A stretch of 64,000 nt of DNA. Source: Streptomyces barkulensis. GTDB taxonomy: Bacteria; Actinomycetota; Actinomycetes; Streptomycetales; Streptomycetaceae. The stretch covers positions 1 to 64,000 of the forward strand of contig NZ_PGSG01000110.1 in assembly GCF_002843305.1 (NCBI RefSeq). Direction: 5' to 3'. The notes beneath the pieces were generated by a model. The model saw only the letters and a list, made by a program, of their open reading frames with translations. It ran no database searches and was not told where the DNA came from. Below are positions 45,330 through 53,512 of the stretch, piece after piece (the first letter of the stretch is position 1; each line of letters opens with the position of its first letter). A program made the position numbers and the translations under genes.

Positions 45330-45841
45330 TATCGAGGTTCACTTCCCTTGTCTGACATGGCTGTTGGAGCATGCGAAGGGAGGGATGGATCGAGCGGGAC
45401 ATGTTTCCAGTCGAAAGTTTCGGTAGTTTTCCGGATGGAGTGAGGGTCGTTCACCGAACGGCTGCGAGCCCCGGCCCCGGACAGCACAAGGCCGCGCCGC
45501 GACGAGGGGGAGGGGCGTCGCGGGCGCGGCCGCACCATGCGCGTGCCCGGCGATCCGCCGCTCACACCCGGCCGGCCGTGGAAAATCGATCCACGTCCGC
45601 CTTCCCGGGCCGACCTCCAGCGGACGGCTCCCGCAGGGACTGTGACGGCGCATCACCCGATCGGCGTATTCGCCTCTCCGGCCAGGGGCGATGTCACCGG
45701 AGCCGGTGCGGCACTTCCATCACCGTCCCTCGCCCACATGGCCCACCGCGCCGTTTCGCGCCGCGCGCCGTGGGAACCCGCCGCGAGCGGCAACCGAACG
45801 GCACCACGTACGGCGACGTACGGCGAGGGACAGAGGGACAG
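45330..45841. other. Intergenic region between the xylanase and the F420-type gene
   Basis: No gene is supported here. It holds a second, perfect xylanase-type box CGAAAGTTTCG (45412-45422), a strong imperfect hairpin GGCCGCGC-CGCGACG (45490-45504) with CGTCGCGGGCGCGGCC (45516-45531), and a small direct repeat ACGTACGGCG before the downstream ribosome binding site. Confidence 0.6.
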
Positions 45842-46819
45842 ATGCAGATCGGCTACAAACTGGCGGCGGAGGCGTTCGGGCCCGCCGAACTCGTCCGGCA
45901 GGCGGTCCGCGCGGAGCAGGCCGGTTTCGACTTCGTCGAGATCAGCGACCACTACCACCCGTGGCTGGACAACCAGGGCCACTCGCCGTTCGCCTGGACG
46001 GTCCTGGGCACCATCGCGGCGAGGACCGAGCGCATCGGACTGGCCACCGGCGTGACCTGTCCGACCGTGCGGTACCACCCGGCGATCATCGCCCAGGCCG
46101 CCGCGACGCTCGCCCTGCTCTCGGAGGGCCGGTTCGTCCTCGGCGTCGGCGCCGGCGAGCGGCTCAACGAGCACGTCGTCGGCCGGGGCTTCCCGGCCGT
46201 CGCCGCGCGCCACGAGATGCTCCGCGAGGCGCTGGAGATCATCCGGCTGCTGTGGCGCGGCGGGTACCGGTCCTACGAGGGCAAGCACCTGCACCTGGAG
46301 GACGCGCGGGTCTTCGACCTCCCCGAGGAGCTCCCGCTGATCGCGGTGGCCGCCAGCGGCCGCCCGTCGGCGCGGATCGCCGCCGAGCTCGGTGACGGGC
46401 TGTTCGCGACCGAGGCCAAACCGGAGATCCTGCGCCGGTACCACGACGCCGGCGGCTCCGGCCCCGCCTACGCCGAGGTGCCCGTGGCCTGGGCGCTCGA
46501 CGAGCACACCGCGGCCCGGGCCGTCCTGGAGACCACCCGGTGGGCCGTCACCGGCTGGAAGGTCATGAGCGAGCTGCCCAACCCGGTCAACTTCGCGGCC
46601 GCCACCACCACCGTCCGCGAGGAGGACATGCTCGCCAACTTCGCCTGCGGCCCGGACCCGGCCCGGTTCGTGGAGATGGCGCAGCGGTACGTGGACGCGG
46701 GCTTCGACCGGCTGGTGCTGATGAACGCCGGCCCCGACCCGGACGGCTTCCTGGAGTTCTACAGCGGCGAGCTGGACCAGCGCATCCGCGCACTGTCGCC
46801 GCGCCCGGCCGGCTCCTGA
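45842..46819 (+). CDS. F420-dependent LLM-class (luciferase-like) oxidoreductase
   Basis: A 325-residue TIM-barrel protein of the luciferase-like monooxygenase class, resembling the G6PDH-related F420 family: MQIGYKLAAEAFGPAELVRQAVRAE... FDFVEISDHYHPWLDNQGHSPFAW, RIGLATGVTCPTVRYHPAIIAQ, and GRFVLGVGAGERLNEHV. These use coenzyme F420 for hydride transfer. ATG 45842 has AGAGGGACAG upstream. Substrate unknown. The gene stands alone; the next one downstream on the minus strand is a decayed transporter. Confidence 0.88.
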   Translation: MQIGYKLAAEAFGPAELVRQAVRAEQAGFDFVEISDHYHPWLDNQGHSPFAWTVLGTIAARTERIGLATGVTCPTVRYHPAIIAQAAATLALLSEGRFVLGVGAGERLNEHVVGRGFPAVAARHEMLREALEIIRLLWRGGYRSYEGKHLHLEDARVFDLPEELPLIAVAASGRPSARIAAELGDGLFATEAKPEILRRYHDAGGSGPAYAEVPVAWALDEHTAARAVLETTRWAVTGWKVMSELPNPVNFAAATTTVREEDMLANFACGPDPARFVEMAQRYVDAGFDRLVLMNAGPDPDGFLEFYSGELDQRIRALSPRPAGS

Positions 46820-46832
46820 GCGGACCCCGCAC

Positions 46833-46889
46833 GGCGGAGGGGGTACGGAGGGGGTACCGCCGCAGCACCCCCTCCGTACCCCCTCCGCC
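46833..46889 (+). terminator. Terminator after the F420-type gene
   Basis: A 23-bp perfect stem starting GGCGGAGGGGGTACGG, with an 11-base loop. The arms are themselves a tandem GGAGGGGGTAC repeat. Confidence 0.8.
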
Positions 46890-46906
46890 CCGTTCCGGGG
46901 CCGGGG

Positions 46907-47350
46907 TCACCCGCGCTTGCCCGGGGCGGGCGTCACCTGCGCCGACAGCGGTACCGCGATGTCCTCCAGCGCGCGCCGCTCGGCCGGTACCGCCAGGAGG
47001 ACGGCCACCAGCCCGGCCACGGTCATCAGCCCGGCGCCGAACAGCCAGGCGGTCACGGAGAGCAGCAGTCCGGAGAGTATGTACGTGCCGGAGATCATCA
47101 CGCGGCGGCCGACGGTGTCGAAGAACCTGCCCAGCAGCAGCGGGCCGAAGAAGTTGCCGACGGCGATGACGGCGAAGTGGTAGCCGGTCGAACCGGTGCC
47201 CACGTCGAAGAACGTGGTCAGGATCGCGCCGAAGCCGAAGGTGATGGCGTTGCAGAGGAACGCCCGGCCAACGAAGAGCGACAGCCCCAGCACCGCGCGC
47301 TTGCGGTAGTGGGAGAAGACCGTGCGGGCGATCGTCCCACAGCCTCGCCC
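46907..47350 (-). pseudogene. MFS transporter remnant, truncated and internally deleted
   Basis: On the minus strand the frame gives RTVFSHYRKRAVLGLSLFVG and FGFGAILTTFFDVGTGSTGYH, then GNFFGPLLLGRFFDTVGRR, TYILSGLLLSVTAWLFGAG, and at once LMTVAGLVAVLLAVPAERRALEDIAVPLSA. From memory, full-length actinobacterial sugar-porter-type MFS proteins have about 75-90 further residues (the last helices) between ...TAWLF and ...AGLVA. The N-terminal half of the carrier is absent too; upstream bases in this frame encode a Pro/Arg-rich shadow. The gene is dead or gives a small helical fragment. The left and right edges of the remnant are approximate. Confidence 0.75.
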
Positions 47351-47546
47351 ACGGCTGGACGCCGTGGGCGGCCCGGTCCCGCAGGAGGTCGTGCATGGTG
47401 CGGGCACGGCGCCCTGAGCAGGGGCACCGGACGGTGGCGTTCGCCCCCCGGGTCTCACCCGCCCGCCTCCGCCCGCGCATCCGGATTAGGGTGTGGGCGC
47501 CCGACGGCCCGACGGCCACATCCGCGACCCACCCAGGAGCCCCGCC

Positions 47547-48371
47547 GTGCAGCACCCCGGAGGACCCGAGACATCCGCCGCCGACCGGGCGGCCGCGGAC
47601 AGCACCGCGTTTCCCGGCAGCGGCCGGCGCGTGCTGGTCAGCGGCGCTTCCCGGGGGCTGGGCCGGGCGGTGGCGCGGGCGTTCGCCGCCAACGGGGACA
47701 CGGTGGCCGTGCACCACGGCAGCCGCCGCCAGGACGCCGAGGCCACCTTGGCCTCCCTGCCCGGCGACGGGCACGTCCTGCTCGGCGCCGACCTGGCCGA
47801 CCCGCGGCAGACCGCGGAGCTGGCGGACGCGGCGGCCGAGGCCCTGGGCGGCCTCGACGTCCTGGTCAACAACGCGGCCGTCAACACCCCGCACCCGCCC
47901 GCGACCACGGAGTACGACCACTGGTGCGCGGCCTGGCGGCGGCACGTGGACGTCAACCTGCTCGGCACGGCGAACCTCAGCCACGCCGCCGCCCGCCACA
48001 TGATCGGCCAGGGCACCGGCGGCCGGATCGTCAACGTCGGCTCGCGCGGGGCGTTCCGGGGCGAACCCGACCACCCCGCCTACGGCGCCACCAAGGCCGC
48101 CGTCCACGCGCTGGGCCAGTCCCTGGCCGTCGCCCTCGCCCCCTACGGCATCGCCGTCACCTCGGTGGCGCCGGGCTTCATCGACACCGAACGCGTCACC
48201 CACCGCCTGACCGGCCCCGAGGGGGAGGCCATCCGCGCGCAGAGCCCGTACGGGCGGGTGGCCTCGCCCGAGGAGGTGGCCGAGGCGGTGCTGTGGCTGG
48301 CGTCCCCGCGGGCCCAGTGGAGCGCGGGCGCGGTACTGGACCTGAACGGGGCCTCCTACCTGCGGACCTGA
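47547..48371 (+). CDS. Short-chain dehydrogenase/reductase
   Basis: A 274-residue classical SDR. The nucleotide-binding motif is VLVSGASRGLGRAVA, NNAA follows, and the catalytic set has Ser in VGSRG and YGATK with Tyr and Lys; PGFIDTE is the usual C-terminal signature. Likely NADP(H)-dependent with unknown substrate. GTG 47547 has AGGAG eight bases upstream. The first 35 residues precede the Rossmann fold and are unconserved-looking, so a later start is conceivable. Its stop codon is part of the hairpin at 48367-48414. Confidence 0.9.
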   Translation: MQHPGGPETSAADRAAADSTAFPGSGRRVLVSGASRGLGRAVARAFAANGDTVAVHHGSRRQDAEATLASLPGDGHVLLGADLADPRQTAELADAAAEALGGLDVLVNNAAVNTPHPPATTEYDHWCAAWRRHVDVNLLGTANLSHAAARHMIGQGTGGRIVNVGSRGAFRGEPDHPAYGATKAAVHALGQSLAVALAPYGIAVTSVAPGFIDTERVTHRLTGPEGEAIRAQSPYGRVASPEEVAEAVLWLASPRAQWSAGAVLDLNGASYLRT

Positions 48372-48414
48372 GCGGGGCCGGCCCGCCCGCCCGGACGGGC
48401 CGGCCCCGCTCAGG
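48367..48414. terminator. Hairpin with 19-bp arms holding both stop codons
   Basis: CCTGAGCGGGGCCGGCCCG, ten-base loop, exact complement. TGA of the SDR gene (48369-48371) and the complement of the GDSL stop (48410-48412) are at mirrored positions in the arms. Confidence 0.85.
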
Positions 48415-49840
48415 CGGCCCGGTCGGTCCGGGCGGAGCCCGCCTCCCACCGGCCGAGGCCGAAGACGCCGAGGTCGATCGCCTCCGCCATCGCCGCGTGG
48501 CCCGCCGCGTTGGGGTGGTAGCAGTCCGCCTCGTACTCCGCGCGGATCCTGGTCGGGTCGGCCGGGTCCCGGACGGCGGCGTCGAAGTCGACGACACCGT
48601 CGAACAGCCCGCCGGTGCGCACGAACTCGTTCACCGCCAGCCGGTTGGCCTCCTTGGCGCCGCCGGCGGCGTTGCACATGGGCATCAGGGTGGCGCCGAC
48701 GACCTTCAGCCCGCGCTCGCGGGCGCGTTCGGTGATCTCCCGCATGGCGTCGATGACCTGTTCCGCCGGGGCCGGAGGAGCGAACTCGCCGCCGCCCAGA
48801 TCGTTGGTGCCCTCGAACAGGACCATGTACCGCGCGCCCGCCAGGGCCAGTACGTCGTCCTCCAGCCGGTCGGGTGCGGGCGGCCCGCAGCACTGGCCGG
48901 TGGGGTCGTAGGGGTTGGGCTGGCGGCTGACGGTGTTGCCCGAGATCCCGGCGTTGGCGACGGCCAGCTGCCGGTGCGGGGGAAGGGCGTTGATCCGGCG
49001 CGCCAGCAGGTCCGTCCACCGGTCGCCGCCCCCGGTGGCGTTGTGGCCGGAGGTGTTGGAGTTGCCCAGGGCGACGATGGTGCCCGCCGCGGGCGTGCGG
49101 CCGTCGACGACGTCCACCCACCACAACTGGCCCGGGTGGTACCCCGGTTCTTCCGACAGCCCCCGGTCCTGCTCCGGATAGGAGGCGTCGCCGGTGTCGC
49201 GGGTGTGGTCGCCGGGCAGCGACAGGAAGCTGCCGGGAGGGTTCGGGGTGGGCGGGGGGAAGGTGTGGTCGTTGACCGGCGCGCCCGGCGCGTACAGGCT
49301 GACCGCCAGGTTCTGCTGGGCGGACACCCGCAGCGGCACCGGGTCGCTGTAGACGCGCTCGCCCGGTGCCAGGGTCACCCGGCCGCGCCCGCCGAAGGTG
49401 AGGGTGCGCAGGGAGCGGGGGACGAGGTCGGCCTCCCCGACCCGCCGCTGCAGCCCGATCGTGGCGGAGCGGAAGACCGCCGGGCGGTCGCCGTACGGGT
49501 TGCCGATCCGCACCCGCAGCCAGGTGGCCGACACCGAGGCGCGGGCGATGTTGCGCACGGTCAGGTCGGGGGAGGTGCCGTGCGCCCCCTGGAGACTCGC
49601 GCTCCAGATCGCGCTGCGGCCGCGCGCCGGCCCCCGCTCGCGTGATCCGGCCTCACCGGCACCGGCACCGGCACCGGCACCGGCACCGGCACCGGCACCG
49701 CCTCCGGCACCGGTGCCGGAGGCGGCGGCCGGGGGAGCGGCCAGCAGGGGGAGCAGCAGGGAGACGAGCAGTATCAGCAGCGGGGCCGGCCACACGCTCC
49801 CGCGGGCGCGGTGTCCGCCGCCTCTCGGCGAAGACGTCAC
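48410..49840 (-). CDS. Secreted GDSL/SGNH hydrolase (lipase/esterase-like)
   Basis: A 476-residue secreted protein. The signal peptide (about 1-42; PLLILLVSLLLPLLAAPPAAA) is followed by a Gly-Ala repeat encoded by a hexanucleotide repeat, a beta-rich N-terminal region (about 75-270; TVRNIARASVSATWLRVRIGN) and an SGNH domain (about 275-470). In that domain GTIVALGNSNTSG takes the GDS position with Asn for Asp, FEGTNDLGG gives block III, and DCYHPNAAGHAAMA gives the Asp-His pair. GTG 49840 has GAGAGGA six bases upstream. Probable lipase, esterase or acyl-sugar hydrolase; substrate unknown. Confidence 0.87.
   Translation of the reverse strand: MTSSPRGGGHRARGSVWPAPLLILLVSLLLPLLAAPPAAASGTGAGGGAGAGAGAGAGAGAGEAGSRERGPARGRSAIWSASLQGAHGTSPDLTVRNIARASVSATWLRVRIGNPYGDRPAVFRSATIGLQRRVGEADLVPRSLRTLTFGGRGRVTLAPGERVYSDPVPLRVSAQQNLAVSLYAPGAPVNDHTFPPPTPNPPGSFLSLPGDHTRDTGDASYPEQDRGLSEEPGYHPGQLWWVDVVDGRTPAAGTIVALGNSNTSGHNATGGGDRWTDLLARRINALPPHRQLAVANAGISGNTVSRQPNPYDPTGQCCGPPAPDRLEDDVLALAGARYMVLFEGTNDLGGGEFAPPAPAEQVIDAMREITERARERGLKVVGATLMPMCNAAGGAKEANRLAVNEFVRTGGLFDGVVDFDAAVRDPADPTRIRAEYEADCYHPNAAGHAAMAEAIDLGVFGLGRWEAGSARTDRAA
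49654..49700. repeat. Hexanucleotide tandem repeat inside the GDSL gene
   Basis: CACCGG is repeated nearly eight times. On the coding strand it gives an alternating Gly-Ala linker just after the signal peptide. Copy number can change by slippage in multiples of two residues without shifting the frame. Confidence 0.9.
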
Positions 49841-50136
49841 GGCGTTCCTCTCGTTGGCTGGTGCGGTGGGCTTACCGGGCGTCGAGAAGCTGAAGTCGTG
49901 CGTGGTGACAGGCGGTTCGGGAGGGCGGAACACGCGGCGCACGCGGGGTGGGCGGGCCGCGCCCCCGCACAGTAGGAACGCCCCGGCCGGGGCGTCAACA
50001 CCACCTCGACGCAGCCCGGCGGCACCCGTTCGCGGGGGCCGGCGCCCCCGAAGGGGGCGTGTGCCGCGTACGGTGCGAACGGAGCCGTCCGGCACACGCC
50101 CGGCACCCCCGACCCCGGCACGAGGAGCCCAGCACC

Positions 50137-51438
50137 ATGGACACGGCCGTCTACCGCCACAACGGACTCGTCTGCGCCGACCACATCCTCCGGGTGCCCC
50201 TGGACCACGCCCGCCCGGACGGCCGGGAGATCACCCTGTTCGCCCGTGAGGTGACCGCCGCCGGGCGGGAGGGGGAGGACCTGCCCCGGCTGCTGTGGCT
50301 CCAGGGCGGTCCCGGACACCGGGCCGAACGGCCCGACACCCCGGGCGCCTGGCTGCGCGAGGCGCTGCGCGACCACCGCGTCGTCCTGATGGACCAGCGC
50401 GGCACCGGCCGCAGCACCCCGGCCGACCGCCGCACCCTCGCCGCCCTCCCGGACGCCGCCGCGACCGCGGCCCACCTGGCGCACTTCCGCGCCGACTCCA
50501 TCGTCCGCGACGCCGAACTGCTGCGCCGCCACCTCGCCGCCGACGGCGAGCAGGACCGCCCCTGGACGGTGCTCGGCCAGAGCTTCGGCGGGTTCTGCGC
50601 CCTGACCTACCTGTCCCTGGCGCCCGAGGGACTGGAGAAGGTGATGATCACCGGCGGCCTGCCCTCCCTGACCGCGCACGCCGACGACGTCTACCGAGCC
50701 GCCTACGCCCGTGTGGCGGACCACAACGAGCGCTACTTCGGCCGCTACCCCGGCGACCAGCGCCTGGCCGACGCCGTGGCCGGGCACCTGGAGCGCGAGG
50801 ACGTACGGCTGCCCACCGGCGAACGGCTGACCGTGCGCCGCTTCCAGACCCTGGGCAGCGCCTTCGGCGGTGTCTCCTCCTTCGACTCCCTGCACTACCT
50901 GCTGGAGACCGCGTTCGTGCCCGGTGCGCGCGGACCGGAGCTGTCCGACACCTTCCTGCGCGGCGTCGAGGCCGCCGTCTCCTACGCCGAACACCCCCTG
51001 TACGCCATCCTGCACGAGGCCATCTACGCCCAGGGCGGCCGGCCCACCGCCTGGTCCGCGCACCGGGTCCGAGAGGAGTTCCCCGCCTTCGACGCCTCGC
51101 GCGGCGGGCCGCTGCGCTTCACCGGGGAGATGGTCTACCCCTGGCACTTCGAGGAGGACCCGGCGCTGGAGCCGCTGGCACAGGCCGCCCACCTGCTCGC
51201 CGGGCGCACCGGCTGGCCCGCGCTGTACGACGCCGACCGCCTGGCCGCCAACCGGGTGCCGGTCGCGGCGGCCGTCTACCACGACGACATGTACGTCGAC
51301 CGCGAGCACTCCCTGCGCACCGCCGCCGCCGTACGCGGCCTGCGCCCCTGGATCACCAACGCCCACGCGCACGACGGCGTACGGGTGGACCCCGCCGTCT
51401 ACGGCCGGCTGCTGGCCATGGCGCGTGGCGAGATCTGA
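50137..51438 (+). CDS. Alpha/beta-hydrolase fold peptidase (proline iminopeptidase-like)
   Basis: A 433-residue protein. LLWLQGGPGHRAERP is the oxyanion-hole HGGPG-type motif of prolyl aminopeptidases, and VLGQSFGGFCALTYL has the nucleophile Ser in G-x-S-x-G. The Asp is likely in YHDDMYVD and the His in ITNAHAHDG. The cap domain between is family-typical. It would release N-terminal Pro from small peptides; specificity is inferred. ATG 50137 has GAGGAG nine bases upstream. The last codons GEI-stop lie inside the 50-bp palindrome shared with the next gene. Confidence 0.87.
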   Translation: MDTAVYRHNGLVCADHILRVPLDHARPDGREITLFAREVTAAGREGEDLPRLLWLQGGPGHRAERPDTPGAWLREALRDHRVVLMDQRGTGRSTPADRRTLAALPDAAATAAHLAHFRADSIVRDAELLRRHLAADGEQDRPWTVLGQSFGGFCALTYLSLAPEGLEKVMITGGLPSLTAHADDVYRAAYARVADHNERYFGRYPGDQRLADAVAGHLEREDVRLPTGERLTVRRFQTLGSAFGGVSSFDSLHYLLETAFVPGARGPELSDTFLRGVEAAVSYAEHPLYAILHEAIYAQGGRPTAWSAHRVREEFPAFDASRGGPLRFTGEMVYPWHFEEDPALEPLAQAAHLLAGRTGWPALYDADRLAANRVPVAAAVYHDDMYVDREHSLRTAAAVRGLRPWITNAHAHDGVRVDPAVYGRLLAMARGEI

Positions 51439-51476
51439 CGGCCGCCCCCGGCCGGGGGCGGCCGTCAGATCTCGCC
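51427..51476. terminator. 50-bp perfect palindrome spanning both gene ends
   Basis: GGCGAGATCTGACGGCCGCC..., no loop. It contains the last three sense codons and stop of the hydrolase gene and, on the other strand, the same codons of the DUF2829 gene, so both proteins end in Gly-Glu-Ile. It covers the whole 26-bp gap and can terminate both transcripts. Confidence 0.85.
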
Positions 51477-51728
51477 GGCCTCCTCCGGTGCGTCGACGTC
51501 GTACCAGTCGTCGGCCAGCAGGCCGGCGTGCGACGGCTGCACCCCGGCCTGCACGGTGCCGTCGGCGGTGACGAACCGCAGGTGGGCGGCGAGCGGCCGG
51601 CTCCGCCCGTCGGGGCTGACGCAGACCGACCCCGGTTCCAGATAGACGTACTTACCCGGCTGGATCCAGCCGCGGCGCGCCATACGGCGGCCGTCCCTCA
51701 GAAGCTTCAGAGCCGCGGAGAAGTCCAT
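51465..51728 (-). CDS. DUF2829 (Tad2-family) protein
   Basis: An 87-residue protein with the DUF2829 signature: MDFSAALKLLRDGRRMARRGW at the start, then GKYVYLEPGSVCV and DWYDVDA at the end. The family includes phage Tad2, which sequesters a signalling cyclic ADP-ribose isomer and blocks Thoeris defence, though many members are chromosomal with unknown roles. No phage genes flank it here. Its ATG is at 51728, and the gene is convergent with the peptidase through the shared 50-bp palindrome. Confidence 0.85.
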   Translation of the reverse strand: MDFSAALKLLRDGRRMARRGWIQPGKYVYLEPGSVCVSPDGRSRPLAAHLRFVTADGTVQAGVQPSHAGLLADDWYDVDAPEEAGEI

Positions 51729-51812
51729 GGGGCCGAACGTAGCGGACCGTCCGGGAGGCCCTTGAACACCGGGTGCCGGATGCGCTATGGGGAGGCCCGC
51801 CCGTCGAATCCC

Positions 51813-51857
51813 TCACATCCGTCACATCCGTCACAGCCGTCACAGCCGTCACAGCCC
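51813..51857. repeat. 9-bp tandem repeat with in-frame stop codons
   Basis: Five copies of a 9-bp unit TCACAKCCG cross the 3' end of the MuiA-like gene. On the minus strand each copy is CTG/ATG-TGA-CGG in the same frame, so the gene ends in five tandem in-frame TGA stops spaced nine bases apart. Confidence 0.85.
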
Positions 51858-53504
51858 CACGACGCCGTCCGAGGCCGTGAGCTCGTACTCCAGCGTGATC
51901 TCGCGCCTCTCGCCGGGGGCCAGACGGAGGGTGTAGCGCACCATGCCCTCCGCGTCGACGCCCTCGTCGGGCTCCGGCAGGCACGCTTCCCGGCGCAGCC
52001 GCACCTCGACGGCGGAGACCTCCGAGACCGGGACGCGCTCGCGGACCACCACGACCGCCGCCTCCCCCTGCGGGGAGGAGTCCAGCCGGGAGACGAACAG
52101 CCGCACCGTACGGGTGATCACCGTGCGGTGGTTGACGCCGCTCAGGCCCGCGGCGCCGCGGCTCTCCTCGACATGGCGCACCACCCGGTAGGTGTCCTCG
52201 CTGCCGAAGGCCAGCGAGACCTCCTCGCCCTGCCCGGTGAACGGCAGTTCGCCGCGCCCGGTGAACCCGCCGCCGCGCACCAGGTCCACCGGCCCGGCCA
52301 GCAGCACGTGCCCGGCCCCGTTGGCAGCCCTGGCCACCCTGGTCACCAGCGGCGACAGTTCGGGTGCGCACTCCAGCCCGGTGCGGCACGGCGCGGTGAA
52401 CGCCGACAGGGACACCCGGTGGGGGCGCCCGTCACAGGCCACGTCGACGGGCGCCGCGGCGGTCATCACCCGCACCTCGCCGCCGTCCGACAGCCCGGGA
52501 AGCTCCGCGTCCGCCCCGCCGGGCCCGCCCGGGACGGACTCCTCCCCGACCGTCCGCACCTCCTCCTCGCGCAGATCCACCTCGACCCTGCGCCGCTCCG
52601 CGGCAGAGCGCTCCCGCAGCACCAGTTCGTCCTCGTACAGGGCCGGAGGACCGGAGGCGAGGGTGGGCCGGGCGGTGGACAGCGACAGCCGCACCCCCTT
52701 CCAGTCCTCGCCGGTGCGCTGCCACACCACCGCGTCGGTCTCCAGGCGCACCGACCGCTCGTCCCCGGCCAGCGTCGCCCGGTACGCCGGCCGCCACAGG
52801 GCGCAGGGCACCAGATGGGTCAGACGCAGTACGGCGGGCCCGGCGCGGTCGGCCTCGACGACCACCTCGACGACCGCCGTCAGCTCCTGCGGCTCCTCCT
52901 CGGTGCGCCGCAGAGCCCGGCGCGCGTCCTCCAGTTCCTCCTCCGCGCGGAGCAGCCGGCGCCGCAGCACGTGCAGTTCCCCGGCACGCGCCTCGTCCTC
53001 CTGGTCGATCCGCTCCATGCGGTCCGCCCAGCGCTCCGGATCGGCCGAACCGGCCCCGGCGCCCTCGGCGACGTCACGGTACAGCTCCGCCCCGGCCTGG
53101 GCGACGACCGCGAGGCGGCTCTCCAGCCGCTGCCGCAGCCACCGCGCGTCGCGCAGCTCCTCCTCCAGATCGTGGACCCTGCGGCGCAGCTTTGAGGCGT
53201 CCTCGCCCGGGCGCCCGGGGCGCGGGGGCGCGTATGTGCGCACCACGCGGGCGTCGACGACCCGGACGCCGCCCGCGCCGCCGTCCCCGGCCGGTACCTC
53301 CGCGCGCAGGGAGCGGTCCACGGCCAGCGGCGTCACCGGGCCGACGAGCAACCGCTGCGCGCCCGCGGCCAGTTCGACGCTCCCGCGCCGCTCGACCTGG
53401 GCGCGGTCCTCCATGCACGTCACGGCGGTGACCGGCAGGGGGACCGGTTCCCGGGGGGAGGCCGGCGCGCCGGGGCCGGCCATGTCCTGGGGTGCTTGAG
53501 TCAT
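51849..53504 (-). CDS. DUF4139 (MuiA-like) protein, shorter paralogue
   Basis: A 551-residue protein of the mucoidy-inhibitor-A/DUF4139 class. The N-terminal part has VTCMEDRAQVERRG and a long coiled coil (about 105-205; RRRVHDLEEELRDARWLRQRLESRL, AGELHVLRRRLLRAEEELEDARRAL). The C-terminal DUF4139 beta-rich domain has WRPAYRATLAGDE, VWQRTGEDWKGVRLSLSTARP and RVPVSEVSAVEVR. No signal peptide or membrane segment is seen. ATG 53504 follows 8 bp after the stop of the longer paralogue, so both are one operon. The function is unknown; the name comes from a Pseudomonas gene that inhibits mucoidy. Confidence 0.85.
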   Translation of the reverse strand: MTQAPQDMAGPGAPASPREPVPLPVTAVTCMEDRAQVERRGSVELAAGAQRLLVGPVTPLAVDRSLRAEVPAGDGGAGGVRVVDARVVRTYAPPRPGRPGEDASKLRRRVHDLEEELRDARWLRQRLESRLAVVAQAGAELYRDVAEGAGAGSADPERWADRMERIDQEDEARAGELHVLRRRLLRAEEELEDARRALRRTEEEPQELTAVVEVVVEADRAGPAVLRLTHLVPCALWRPAYRATLAGDERSVRLETDAVVWQRTGEDWKGVRLSLSTARPTLASGPPALYEDELVLRERSAAERRRVEVDLREEEVRTVGEESVPGGPGGADAELPGLSDGGEVRVMTAAAPVDVACDGRPHRVSLSAFTAPCRTGLECAPELSPLVTRVARAANGAGHVLLAGPVDLVRGGGFTGRGELPFTGQGEEVSLAFGSEDTYRVVRHVEESRGAAGLSGVNHRTVITRTVRLFVSRLDSSPQGEAAVVVVRERVPVSEVSAVEVRLRREACLPEPDEGVDAEGMVRYTLRLAPGERREITLEYELTASDGVVGL

Positions 53505-53512
53505 GGTGTGGA

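Noticed and set aside
46587..49124. 845-codon minus-strand open frame over the F420-type, MFS and SDR loci
   Set aside because: Composition is Arg/Gly/Pro-rich shadow sequence with no domain; it crosses two real plus-strand genes and a decayed MFS fragment.
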